Source of the DNA: CAIZGX01 sp964385405
Lineage (GTDB): Bacteria > Bacteroidota > Bacteroidia > Flavobacteriales_D > Sanyastnellaceae
Direction: 5' to 3'
Length of the DNA stretch: 64,000 nt
NCBI GenBank assembly: GCA_964385405.1
Contig: CAYLOT010000010.1
Span: 1 to 64,000, forward strand
The position numbers were made by a program, and so were the translations under genes. The notes under the pieces were generated by a model. That model was given only the letters and a program-made list of their open reading frames with translations. It made no database searches and was not told the DNA's origin. Position 1 is the stretch's first letter. Each line of letters opens with the position of its first letter. This document shows positions 1 through 8,204 of the stretch, piece after piece.

Positions 1-748
1 TGGCTTGATCTACAAGACGAGGATGTGACTTCAACATTTTTCCGGTAGAGGCAGAGCCCGTGAAGGTGACAACGTCTTGCATTTCCAAATGATCGAAAAT
101 GCCGTTAGCGCTTCCGCAAATCAATTGCAAAGCACCTTCCGGAAGAATTCCAGAAGCGTGAATATCGCGAACCACCACATCTGTTACATACGAGGTCAAT
201 GTTGCAGGCTTCACCACAGCAGGAACACCTGCTAGTAGGTTCACCGCTATCTTTTCCAACATTCCCCATACCGGGAAATTGAATGCGTTAATATGAAGCG
301 CAACCCCTTCCTTCGGAACCATAATGTGGTGACCAATGAAGGTTCCTTCTTTCGAAAGTTTGGCTAATTCCCCGTCTACATAAAACGAAGAATCTGGGAA
401 CTGCTTGCGCAACGAAGCGTAAGCAAAGAGGTTTCCGATACCCCCGTCAATGTCAATCCAAGAGTCAATCTTTGTAGCACCTGTCTTTACGCTTACGGCG
501 TAATACGCGGCTTTGCGCTCGGTTAAATACAGGGCCAATGCCTTCAACATTCTTCCGCGTTCTTGGAAGGTCATCTTGCGAAGTGCAGGACCGCCCGTCT
601 CGCGGCCGTAGTTGAGCATAGCGCCGAAATCTAATCCGGAGCTGTCGGCTACCGCTACCAATTCTCCATTAACCGCGTCGAAAAGTTCGGTTCCTTTTCC
701 GCTTCCGGAAATCCATTGCCCAAGGGCGAAATTTTGAAGTTGTTGCAT
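1..748 (-). CDS. paaZ: PaaZ, oxepin-CoA hydrolase/aldehyde dehydrogenase (N-terminal part)
   Basis: The gene runs off the left edge, so only about 249 N-terminal residues are present. They begin MQQLQNFALGQWISGSGKGT and read through an aldehyde dehydrogenase NAD-binding domain with family-specific stretches such as GATKIDSWIDIDGG, HINAFNFPVWGMLEKIA, PAVVKPAT and DVVTFTGSASTGK. These match the ALDH half of PaaZ, which oxidises the semialdehyde formed when its C-terminal hotdog/MaoC half opens the oxepin-CoA ring in phenylacetate breakdown. The ATG at 748 is the natural start, since the E. coli protein also opens MQQL. The MaoC half is not visible, so a stand-alone ALDH cannot be formally excluded. 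No other paa gene is in the window. Confidence 0.88.
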   Translation of the reverse strand, partial: MQQLQNFALGQWISGSGKGTELFDAVNGELVAVADSSGLDFGAMLNYGRETGGPALRKMTFQERGRMLKALALYLTERKAAYYAVSVKTGATKIDSWIDIDGGIGNLFAYASLRKQFPDSSFYVDGELAKLSKEGTFIGHHIMVPKEGVALHINAFNFPVWGMLEKIAVNLLAGVPAVVKPATLTSYVTDVVVRDIHASGILPEGALQLICGSANGIFDHLEMQDVVTFTGSASTGKMLKSHPRLVDQA

Positions 749-806
749 CTGATTTTTCTCTTGTTGCGAAGTTAATCGGAAAGTGCCGCACTTGGAATGA
801 TTGATG

Positions 807-814
807 TATTTTTA
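807..814 (+). promoter_or_regulatory. -7 promoter box (TATTTTTA), probable leaderless start
   Basis: TATTTTTA resembles the Bacteroidota -7 consensus TAnnTTTG except for the last base. It ends 4 bases before the ATG at 819, so transcription would begin at or beside the start codon. No convincing -33 TTG is seen at the usual distance. Support comes mainly from the same spacing in front of several other genes of the window. Confidence 0.35.
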
Positions 815-818
815 CAGC

Positions 819-1868
819 ATGAATAAGGTTACGCATTTAATTACCGGCGGTTGTGGTTTTGTGGGAAGAAACATGGTGAAGAGACTCTTCAACACCACCG
901 AGGCGCAGTTGATTTTTATAGACGATTTATCGGTTGGAACACATCCCGATACTTGGCTCAATGCCACCAAAACGAATTACGGAGAAGGCTTCACAGTGTA
1001 CAACGGAAGATTGTTATTCATTCATGCCGATGCGCTGAAGGTGATGCGTGCGTTTTCAGAAGATGAGAAATACTTCGAGAAGAATTTTCAGTTTGAAATA
1101 GATCGCATCAACGACGTCTTCCATTTTGCAGCTATTGTAGGTGGAAGAAGTAAGATCGACGGAGACCCAATGGCAGTGGCATTAGACTTGGCCATTGATG
1201 CGGAAATGTTTTACTGGGCCTGCAGATACAAGCCAGAAAGGCTTATGTACCCGAGCTCGTCGGCGGCTTATCCAATCGATCTTCAGACAGTAGACGGTGC
1301 CATTGCGTTGAAAGAGTCTGACATCGATTTCAAAAAAATGGGCGAGCCCGATATGACTTATGGATGGAGCAAATTAACTGGAGAGTTCCTCGCCAAAATT
1401 GCGGCCTCACATTACGGCTTGAAAGTAACATGCATTCGTCCGTTCAGCGGATACGGGGAAGATCAAGATCTAACGTATCCTGTTCCTGCTATTGCAGCGC
1501 GCGCAGCGAAGAAAGAAGATCCATTTGAAGTTTGGGGAAGTGGAAATCAGGGAAGAGACTTCGTTCACATCGATGATGTCATCGATTGCATCTTGCTAGC
1601 CATGGACCACATTCACGATGGAACTGCCATCAATATTGGAATGGGGAAACTCACTTCCTTCAACGAAATTATCCGGGTATTCTGTAGATATGCAGGATAT
1701 GAGCCAACCATTAAACCTTTGTTGGATAAGCCGGTAGGAGTGCATTCACGCTATTGCGATATGACTTTTGTTCAGGAGAAGTTAGGATGGAAAGCCAAAA
1801 TTTCCATTGAGGAAGGAATGAAGCGAGTGTACGATGCAGCAGTGAAAAAATTAGCGGCGCAGCAGTAA
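819..1868 (+). CDS. NAD-dependent sugar epimerase/dehydratase (extended SDR)
   Basis: A 349-residue extended short-chain dehydrogenase. It has the Rossmann motif GGCGFVG near the N-terminus, an HFAAIVGG core, the SSSAAY segment and the catalytic YGWSK (YxxxK), followed by RPFSGYG and RDFVHIDDV typical of nucleotide-sugar epimerases and dehydratases. The start is placed at MNKVTHLITGG; an upstream in-frame ATG at 804 would add five residues that overlap the likely promoter. It overlaps the following glycosyltransferase by one base (TAATG), so the pair is probably co-translated and makes a sugar nucleotide for the same glycan. The exact sugar substrate cannot be read from the sequence. Confidence 0.85.
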   Translation: MNKVTHLITGGCGFVGRNMVKRLFNTTEAQLIFIDDLSVGTHPDTWLNATKTNYGEGFTVYNGRLLFIHADALKVMRAFSEDEKYFEKNFQFEIDRINDVFHFAAIVGGRSKIDGDPMAVALDLAIDAEMFYWACRYKPERLMYPSSSAAYPIDLQTVDGAIALKESDIDFKKMGEPDMTYGWSKLTGEFLAKIAASHYGLKVTCIRPFSGYGEDQDLTYPVPAIAARAAKKEDPFEVWGSGNQGRDFVHIDDVIDCILLAMDHIHDGTAINIGMGKLTSFNEIIRVFCRYAGYEPTIKPLLDKPVGVHSRYCDMTFVQEKLGWKAKISIEEGMKRVYDAAVKKLAAQQ

Positions 1869-3142
1869 TGAAAAGTAGAACCATTGTTTGCTTCGGCCCC
1901 GGTCCGCGCTTCAAAGGCGGTATGCAGAACTACAACACTTCGTTGGCGTTGGCATTGGACAAGGAAGAGCGAAACAATGTGCATGTAGTCAGCTGGACGC
2001 AGCAGTACCCGGCAATCATCCCTCGTGAATTCGTAGACAAGAGCAGCACAACAGACTTACTTCAAGGAAGTCGTGTGAAGGTGACGTACTTGACGAACTA
2101 CAACAATCCGTTCAGTTGGAAGGAAACTGCGGATTACATTGTTTCATTGAAACCAGAGATGGTAACCTTTCAGTGGAGCATTGCGCTGCAAGGATTGCCA
2201 ATGGCTTTCATTGCGAAACGCTTGCGCAAGGCTGGAATTCATGTGGTATTCGATATACATTTTGTTATTCAGAAGGAGCACAGCTCAATAGATAAATATT
2301 TAACGAAGTATGCCTTGAAGCACGCTTCGTCATTTGTGGTGCACGCGTTGCACACGTTTGAAGAATTGAAGACGGTCTTTCCCGAACGTTCATTCGGTTT
2401 GGTAGATGCGCTAGACATTACAAATAATTTAGTCACCCAAGTTGCAAAACTGTATCATCCGATTTATGACCTATACAAACCCATTCCGAATTTCAATTTG
2501 GAAGAAGAGAAAGCGAAATTGGGATTGAAGAAGCACGTCTTTTTGTACTTCGGATTTATACGCCGGTACAAAGGATTGGACCTGGCTATTCAGGCCTTTG
2601 CTGAATTGTGTAAGGAAAGAGACGATGTTTCGTTTTTGATTTGTGGGGAATCTTTTTGGAAGACGCTCGACGATTCGAAATGGAGCACGAAGGTGAAACA
2701 AGTTTTATTTGGTTGGGCGAAGAAAATTGTGCTACGCAAATCAGATGACGAACGTGAAGACAATCCCTTGGAATGGTTAGAGAAATTAGGAATAGAAGAC
2801 AAATGCGTTGTCTTCAATCGATTCATATCGAATGAAGAATTGCCGAAGTTTTTTCAAGTTTCCGATGTTGCAGTGTTGTTCTACAGAACAGCTACACCCA
2901 GCGGAATCGAATCGTTGAGTTACAATTTCAAGATGCCCATTTTGGCGACTAAAGTTGGACATTTTCCAGAAACAATCGTGGACGGATTCAACGGCTATTT
3001 GGCCGAAGCAGAAGATATTCAAAGTATGAAAAATCAAATGCTTCGCTTTTTAGAATCTCCTATAGACAGAGAGAACGTTGCGAAAGCAACAGAGAATATG
3101 AGTTGGATCAATTACGCAAAAGCCATTTGTAATTATGAGTAA
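1868..3142 (+). CDS. Glycosyltransferase, GT4 type (GT-B fold)
   Basis: A 424-residue protein with the layout of a family 4 retaining glycosyltransferase. The N-terminal half contains FKGGMQNYNTSLALALD, the acceptor-side Rossmann domain. The C-terminal half contains YFGFIRRYKGLDLAI and FLICGE, then the donor-binding segment PSGIESLSYNFKMPILATK followed by VGHFPETIVDGFNGYL, which corresponds to the EGFP/E-x7-E region of the family. It follows the epimerase with a one-base overlap and overlaps pdxH by 8 bases. Probably cytoplasmic and involved in surface glycan or glycolipid assembly. Donor and acceptor are unknown. Confidence 0.85.
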   Translation: MKSRTIVCFGPGPRFKGGMQNYNTSLALALDKEERNNVHVVSWTQQYPAIIPREFVDKSSTTDLLQGSRVKVTYLTNYNNPFSWKETADYIVSLKPEMVTFQWSIALQGLPMAFIAKRLRKAGIHVVFDIHFVIQKEHSSIDKYLTKYALKHASSFVVHALHTFEELKTVFPERSFGLVDALDITNNLVTQVAKLYHPIYDLYKPIPNFNLEEEKAKLGLKKHVFLYFGFIRRYKGLDLAIQAFAELCKERDDVSFLICGESFWKTLDDSKWSTKVKQVLFGWAKKIVLRKSDDEREDNPLEWLEKLGIEDKCVVFNRFISNEELPKFFQVSDVAVLFYRTATPSGIESLSYNFKMPILATKVGHFPETIVDGFNGYLAEAEDIQSMKNQMLRFLESPIDRENVAKATENMSWINYAKAICNYE

Positions 3143-3767
3143 CATTGTACACCACAGAAAGAGCTATGAAAAACATAGTCTTGAAGTTGAAGATTTAAAG
3201 GCCACTCCGCATGAGATGCTCGAGTTTTGGTTAAGTGAAGTAGAGGAGTTGCATGATTTCAATGCAATGGTGGTTAGTAGCGTAGATGCTGCCGGGCAGC
3301 CGCATTCACGTGTGGTGTTGCTTCGCGGTGTGAATGAAGAAGGGTTGAAATTCTACACGAATTATTCTTCCCACAAAGGACAAGAGTTAGAGCAGAATAA
3401 CAAAGTGGCTTTGAATTTTTTCTGGCCAACAGTAGAACGGCAGGTTCGTGTGGAAGGAGAATTGCACAAATTGAGTGAGGCTGAAAGCGACGCTTATTTC
3501 AATTCGCGTCCACGTGAAAGTCAAATAGGAGCTTGGGTTTCGCCGCAGAGTTCAATTATTGAATCGCGCGAGATTTTGAACGAACGTTTTCGCGAATTCA
3601 CAGACAAGTTTGAAGGACACCCCGTTCCACGGCCTGCGCATTGGGGTGGATACATCATTCGTCCAAACTATTATGAATTCTGGCAAGGAAGACCGAATCG
3701 CTTGCACGATCGGCTAACCTATAGGCTTCAGAACGGTACTTGGAAAATTAACCGCATGGCGCCTTAA
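3135..3767 (+). CDS. pdxH: Pyridoxamine 5'-phosphate oxidase
   Basis: PdxH oxidises pyridoxamine or pyridoxine 5'-phosphate to PLP using FMN. The 210-residue length is normal for the family. FMN-contact stretches are clear: SRVVLLRGVNEEGLKFYTNY, SHKGQEL and RQVRVEGEL. The substrate-binding end GAWVSPQSS and the C-terminal WQGRPNRLHDRLTY with WKINRMAP are nearly consensus. The start overlaps the glycosyltransferase end by 8 bases, so it is read from the same transcript although the functions seem unrelated. Confidence 0.97.
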   Translation: MSNIVHHRKSYEKHSLEVEDLKATPHEMLEFWLSEVEELHDFNAMVVSSVDAAGQPHSRVVLLRGVNEEGLKFYTNYSSHKGQELEQNNKVALNFFWPTVERQVRVEGELHKLSEAESDAYFNSRPRESQIGAWVSPQSSIIESREILNERFREFTDKFEGHPVPRPAHWGGYIIRPNYYEFWQGRPNRLHDRLTYRLQNGTWKINRMAP

Positions 3768-3778
3768 GAAATATTGTA

Positions 3779-5032
3779 ATGGCTAGAAAGAAAGTTGTTA
3801 TTGTTGGTGCTGGATTCGCGGGTATTAAGCTCGCGTTGAAATTAGATTCCAAACTTTTCGAGGTCTGGGTATTGGATAAATTGAATCACCATCAATTTCA
3901 ACCCTTGTTTTATCAGGTTGCGACTTCTCAGATTGAACCATCCTCTATTTCATTTCCCCTTCGTAATATTTTCAGTGGAAGAGAGAACATCATGGTTCGT
4001 ATGGCCGAGGTATTGGAAGTTCAATCAGAGAATAAAAAAGTCATTACCAATATCGGTGATTTTTCTTACGATTATTTGGTGTTAAGCATGGGTTGCAAAA
4101 CCAATTTCTTCAACGATGAAATTTTAGCAAAGCACGCTCTTCCGTTGAAGAGTTCATACGAGGCCATTGCTGTTCGCAATCACGTGTTGCGTTCTTTTGA
4201 AGAAGTTCTCTCTGCATCAGAAGAACGTTTAAAGGCATTAATGAATTTGGTCATTGTTGGCGCGGGCCCAACAGGAGTGGAGTTAGCAGGGGCTTTTGCC
4301 GAGATAAAATCGAACATACTTCCAAAGGATTATCCGGGATTTGATTGGAGTCGTTTGACCATTCATTTGGTTAGTCCAAATGGAATTGTCTTGAACGCTA
4401 TGAGCGAGCACGCGCAAACGCATGCGAAGAAATACTTGTTAGACTTGGGCGTTGACATCATTAGCAACGAGCGTGTCATTTCTTATGACGGGAAAGTTCT
4501 TCAGTTTAAATCTGGATTGGCTATTCCTTGCGAGACGGTTATCTGGGCGGCGGGTGTTACACCAAATACAGTGAAAGGGTTACCTGAAGCGGTTGAAATG
4601 AAAGGAGGAAGGTTGGTTGTTGATCGTTTCAATAAATTAAAAGGCGTTGAAGATATTTTTGTAGTGGGCGATCAGGCCTATATGGAAACCGAGAAGTATC
4701 CGAACGGACATCCACAAGTTGCGAACGTGGCTATTAATCAAGCCTTGCTTTTATCGAAGAACCTGCGTTATATTTTGAATGGAAAAGAACCGCTTCCATA
4801 CGAATACAAAGACTTAGGTTCTATGGCAACCATTGGTCGGAACAAGGCTCTGGTAGACATAAAGAATTTTAGATTGAAAGGATATTTCGCTTGGGTTATT
4901 TGGATGTTCCTTCACTTGATGCTCATCCTAAGTGTGCGCAACAAGCTTATCATTTTCATCAACTGGGCATGGGCGTATTTCTCGAAGAACACTGCGCTTC
5001 GCTTGATCCTGCAAGCTGAGCGGAAAGCTTAG
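3779..5032 (+). CDS. ndh: Type II NADH:quinone oxidoreductase
   Basis: A 417-residue NDH-2: a single-subunit, non-proton-pumping NADH dehydrogenase bound to the inner membrane. It has two dinucleotide folds, IVGAGFAGIKLALKLD for FAD at the N-terminus and VIVGAGPTGVELAGAFAE for NADH near residue 160, plus the FAD-binding DIFVVGDQA. A hydrophobic stretch near the C-terminus (FAWVIWMFLHLMLILS) fits membrane anchoring. It follows pdxH by 11 bases and its last 4 bases overlap the end of the convergent MFS gene. Confidence 0.92.
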   Translation: MARKKVVIVGAGFAGIKLALKLDSKLFEVWVLDKLNHHQFQPLFYQVATSQIEPSSISFPLRNIFSGRENIMVRMAEVLEVQSENKKVITNIGDFSYDYLVLSMGCKTNFFNDEILAKHALPLKSSYEAIAVRNHVLRSFEEVLSASEERLKALMNLVIVGAGPTGVELAGAFAEIKSNILPKDYPGFDWSRLTIHLVSPNGIVLNAMSEHAQTHAKKYLLDLGVDIISNERVISYDGKVLQFKSGLAIPCETVIWAAGVTPNTVKGLPEAVEMKGGRLVVDRFNKLKGVEDIFVVGDQAYMETEKYPNGHPQVANVAINQALLLSKNLRYILNGKEPLPYEYKDLGSMATIGRNKALVDIKNFRLKGYFAWVIWMFLHLMLILSVRNKLIIFINWAWAYFSKNTALRLILQAERKA

Positions 5033-6315
5033 TTTTTTAATCGAAGTCTCCAGCTCACAATTCCGCCTACGAAAAGCATTGTTCCAGCGAAGAACAGAGC
5101 ATTAGAAGGCGAGTTCCCCAGTACAGGTTTGTAAATCAAAGGAAGTACGATCATGCTTACGATTTGCGGTATTACAATAAACATGTTGAACACACCCATG
5201 TATACCCCCATTTTTTCAGCGGGAACCGATTTCGAAAGCATAACATATGGGACAGACATGATACTTGCCCAGGAAACTCCTACAAATGCCATAGCAATCA
5301 TGTAGGTTTCAGGCGAAGATAAGTAGCGCATGCTCATGAAAGCCACACCTCCAATGAACAATGCGATTCCATGTGTTTTTTGTGTTCCGATTTTTTTTAT
5401 CAGTCGAGGAATTACCATCGCAAAAACGAAGCAGAAAATATTGAAAATCGCGAGACCTAAGTTTCCCCATTTCACGCCTTCAGCAAAAGCAGGAGAATTC
5501 GGATCTGTAGTTTGGAAGCAATCGTGAGCGATGGCAATGGAGAGGTATTGCCACATAATCGGAAGTCCCACCCAAGTAAAGAATTTTACCCACCATAATT
5601 TTTTCATGATGGAAGGCATATGACGAATCGAATGAAAAGTCTCGGTGAAGACCATTCCGATTTTTAACTTTTTCGGTTCTTCTCCTGCAGCAGGAGCAAT
5701 TTCCTTTGTTGTTAAAACAGTATATCCAACTGCAAATAATATTGTGAACGCTCCAAGAATGAAAGAATACTTCACAAAGTCAGGAACAGTATGATCTCCG
5801 CTTAGGACCAATGTTGAAACACCAATGGCAGTGAATACCAGTGGAGCAAGATTCGCGAGTGTTTGTCCAAGCCCCACGAAAAAGCTCTGTACACTGAATC
5901 CAAGAGGTTGTTGCTCTTCGTTTAGTTTGTCGCCAATGAGCGCACGGAAAGGTTCCATCGTTATGTTTGCAGCCCCATCTAGCAACCAAAGCAATCCTGC
6001 TGCCATCCACAATTCACTGGAGTATGGCATAATGACGAGTGCAATGCTTGTGAGAATTGCACCAATGATTAAATAGGGTTTTCTTCTTCCCCAACGCGGA
6101 CTCCAGGTGTTATCAGAGAGTGTTCCTACAATGGGTTGAACCAAGAGTCCTGTGATTGGACCAGCAAGCCAAAGCCACGGTATTTGCGATTCTTCAGCAT
6201 GGAGATACCGATAAATTGGACTCATATTCGCTTGCTGAAGTCCAAAAGCAAATTGAACACCTAGAAATCCAAAGCTCATGTTCCAGATCTGCCAAAAATT
6301 AAGTTTTGGTTTCAT
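5029..6315 (-). CDS. MFS sugar transporter (SLC45/GPH-like, predicted disaccharide permease)
   Basis: A 428-residue protein with about 12 hydrophobic helices. The N-terminal half holds the hallmark loop GTLSDNTWSPRWGRRKPYL between helices 2 and 3, typical of the sucrose/maltose permease branch shared by plant SUC carriers and bacterial glycoside permeases. It would carry a sugar from periplasm to cytoplasm in symport with a cation. It is the last gene of a coupled run (glycosidase, kinase, transporter; 4-base overlaps) downstream of a TonB receptor and beside a LacI regulator. That context suggests a disaccharide such as sucrose or maltose. Confidence 0.85.
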   Translation of the reverse strand: MKPKLNFWQIWNMSFGFLGVQFAFGLQQANMSPIYRYLHAEESQIPWLWLAGPITGLLVQPIVGTLSDNTWSPRWGRRKPYLIIGAILTSIALVIMPYSSELWMAAGLLWLLDGAANITMEPFRALIGDKLNEEQQPLGFSVQSFFVGLGQTLANLAPLVFTAIGVSTLVLSGDHTVPDFVKYSFILGAFTILFAVGYTVLTTKEIAPAAGEEPKKLKIGMVFTETFHSIRHMPSIMKKLWWVKFFTWVGLPIMWQYLSIAIAHDCFQTTDPNSPAFAEGVKWGNLGLAIFNIFCFVFAMVIPRLIKKIGTQKTHGIALFIGGVAFMSMRYLSSPETYMIAMAFVGVSWASIMSVPYVMLSKSVPAEKMGVYMGVFNMFIVIPQIVSMIVLPLIYKPVLGNSPSNALFFAGTMLFVGGIVSWRLRLKN

Positions 6316-6962
6316 GCTTGAATAGATTTTGTTATGGAAAAGTCTGAAAGTATATGAAGATCACAACGACTTTTTTGTTGCTGAATAATGTTATGTTCAA
6401 TCGCAAGAACGTTCTCTACGAACTCGTTGGCAATGTCTCTGCCCCGTGCAATGCGATCTTCTTTTGTTTCAGTGTAATCACGGTCAATGAATGTACGTAC
6501 ATCGAGATTTTCAATGAACAACGAGTAGGTTCCTTCAACAATTAATATGTCGAACGCCTCTGCACTCCATGTGATTGTTGAAATAGAATTTAATTCATAG
6601 TTAACTAAAGGTTGGACTATTGACGGGCTATTCAATTTGAAATTTTGAATTACCTCAGTAAGCAGCTCAAGATTTACCTCATTTAATCCAACTCTTGAAA
6701 TGTCTGCAACACGCGCTTCATGGTTGCTCAAAGGTGGAAGGAAGAAGAAATCGTCCATATGTAATACTCTCACCCTTATTCCTTTCGACTCGAAAATCTT
6801 TTTTAGCCCGAGAGAAGTGATTGTCTTTCCGCTCCCCGATTCTCCAGCAATTCCAATTACTTGTTTAAACGTAGAAGGAATTAGGTACTCCTGTAATGCG
6901 TTGTATAACTCTTCAGCTGTATGAAAATATTCCGGTTTTAATTGGTGGTTATCTCCAATCAT
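6312..6962 (-). CDS. P-loop kinase of the uridine kinase/phosphoribulokinase-like family
   Basis: A 216-residue P-loop protein. Walker A is GESGSGKT at residues 40-47, followed by the RVLHMDDFFFLPP segment that in uridine kinase, CoaA and relatives carries the catalytic Asp, and by FDILIVEGTYSLF as the second strand. The C-terminal DRDYTETKEDRIARGRD resembles the lid region. It overlaps both neighbours by 4 bases and sits between a glycosidase and a sugar permease. I therefore infer a sugar kinase that traps a released monosaccharide, comparable to the P-loop FrcK kinases of rhizobial fructose operons. A true uridine kinase is less likely in this setting. Confidence 0.65.
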   Translation of the reverse strand: MIGDNHQLKPEYFHTAEELYNALQEYLIPSTFKQVIGIAGESGSGKTITSLGLKKIFESKGIRVRVLHMDDFFFLPPLSNHEARVADISRVGLNEVNLELLTEVIQNFKLNSPSIVQPLVNYELNSISTITWSAEAFDILIVEGTYSLFIENLDVRTFIDRDYTETKEDRIARGRDIANEFVENVLAIEHNIIQQQKSRCDLHILSDFSITKSIQA

Positions 6963-8125
6963 AACATAATTTCTTTTAAGTCGTAATTCTTTTTCATTGC
7001 GAGTGACATGAAAATGGTTCCTGCTGCTGAGAATCCAAGTTCAGAAACGCCACCCGGTGTTAGATGTTTTGTGTTCCAATATTCAGAGAACAACGCCTCT
7101 GGATATTTATTGGTACATGTGTCGAAATCTTTCCAAATATTTTCAGAAAGGTCTTCGAAATTATTTGAAGACAATCCCAAACTTAGTAGTCCAAGAAAAA
7201 CAGGCCATGCGCCTCCATTATGGAAGCAGCTGGGTTCGTTTTTAAATTCGTACAAGTGATTGTTTTCGAGCAAGCGCCATTCCCAATCGGTGCGTTCGAT
7301 AATGGGATAAAACACAGGGTAGAGGTTATGGTTGAATTCAACTTGGCGTTGATTCAAAAACGAAATGATGTCTGAATTATCAAAAGGCAATTTCATTAAC
7401 AAAGCAATAGCATTTGCCGCCATATCCCAACGGGTGTCATATCCGCTTGGTGCAAGCGAAGCGGCCCAATGTTGTGGTTTGTTTTTTACTTTTTGAAATG
7501 CAATCTCGTGGTATCGTTTTCCCTCTTCTTGTTTTAAGTTGTAATTGGTAACAATCAGATTTTCAATCGAAGAAATCTGGTTTCGAATTTCTTCATTCGA
7601 TTCAATTTGTTCGAAAGCTTTGTATGCCCAAAGTCGAAGCAATTGATCATACAGCACATAGCCTTCTGTAACATATTCATCGGCCCAGTTCCCGCCCATA
7701 GGAGTATACATGAGTCCACGCTGATTCATTTCCCATGAATGAAGAAGATTAAAGGCTTTTTCAATCTTTGGTTTCCATTCCTTAAAAAGAGAAGAGTCTT
7801 TTTTAATGGAAATGCATGCGCCAATGATCCACCAGGTAGTTGCATCAATTCTGCCAACTAAGGTTCCATAGCTGGCCTTGTTTTGAATGAAATCTACGTT
7901 ACTCGGTATCTGTCCATCTTCAGCCTGAAAATTCCCCAAGGTTCGAATGCTTTCTTTCAAAGCAGCGAGCAATTCCGAATTATTACTTAGCGCAGCAGAT
8001 AGCCCCATGATCACGGCATCTCTTGACCAGATGCGGTGATAATTGTCTTGCTGTATTGGCGAAGCAACGAATCCGTGCGAGGTGACGCAGCGTTTAAGAA
8101 AATCGATTGCGAGATTTTTTTTCAT
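6959..8125 (-). CDS. Six-hairpin glycosidase, GH100-like (putative invertase)
   Basis: A 388-residue protein without a signal peptide, so probably cytoplasmic. Segments recall the neutral/alkaline invertases of GH100: YHRIWSRDAVI near residue 30, GRIDATTWWIIG around Asp94 (matching the VDSGLWWI acid-catalyst region), HNGGAWPVFLGLL, and a late FSEYW around Glu348 that could be the second catalytic residue. It may also be annotated as an amylo-alpha-1,6-glucosidase. It starts the coupled run glycosidase-kinase-permease and lies 79 bases below the TonB receptor gene, with a hairpin between them. Specificity for sucrose is inferred, not shown. Confidence 0.65.
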   Translation of the reverse strand: MKKNLAIDFLKRCVTSHGFVASPIQQDNYHRIWSRDAVIMGLSAALSNNSELLAALKESIRTLGNFQAEDGQIPSNVDFIQNKASYGTLVGRIDATTWWIIGACISIKKDSSLFKEWKPKIEKAFNLLHSWEMNQRGLMYTPMGGNWADEYVTEGYVLYDQLLRLWAYKAFEQIESNEEIRNQISSIENLIVTNYNLKQEEGKRYHEIAFQKVKNKPQHWAASLAPSGYDTRWDMAANAIALLMKLPFDNSDIISFLNQRQVEFNHNLYPVFYPIIERTDWEWRLLENNHLYEFKNEPSCFHNGGAWPVFLGLLSLGLSSNNFEDLSENIWKDFDTCTNKYPEALFSEYWNTKHLTPGGVSELGFSAAGTIFMSLAMKKNYDLKEIML

Positions 8126-8142
8126 GTTGAAAGATAAAAAGA

Positions 8143-8164
8143 AGGAGGCAAATGAATGCCTCCT
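8143..8164 (-). terminator. Hairpin between receptor and glycosidase genes
   Basis: AGGAGGCA, a 6-base loop and TGCCTCCT form an 8-bp perfect stem. On the minus strand it is followed by a T-rich run (TCTTTTTATCTTT), as expected of an intrinsic terminator for the receptor mRNA. Because the next gene begins only 18 bases further, it may work as a partial terminator or a processing site that lowers expression of the downstream genes. Confidence 0.6.
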
Positions 8165-8204
8165 CTTTTTGTGACTTACTTTTTAGTAACCTTAAATCAA
8201 ACTT

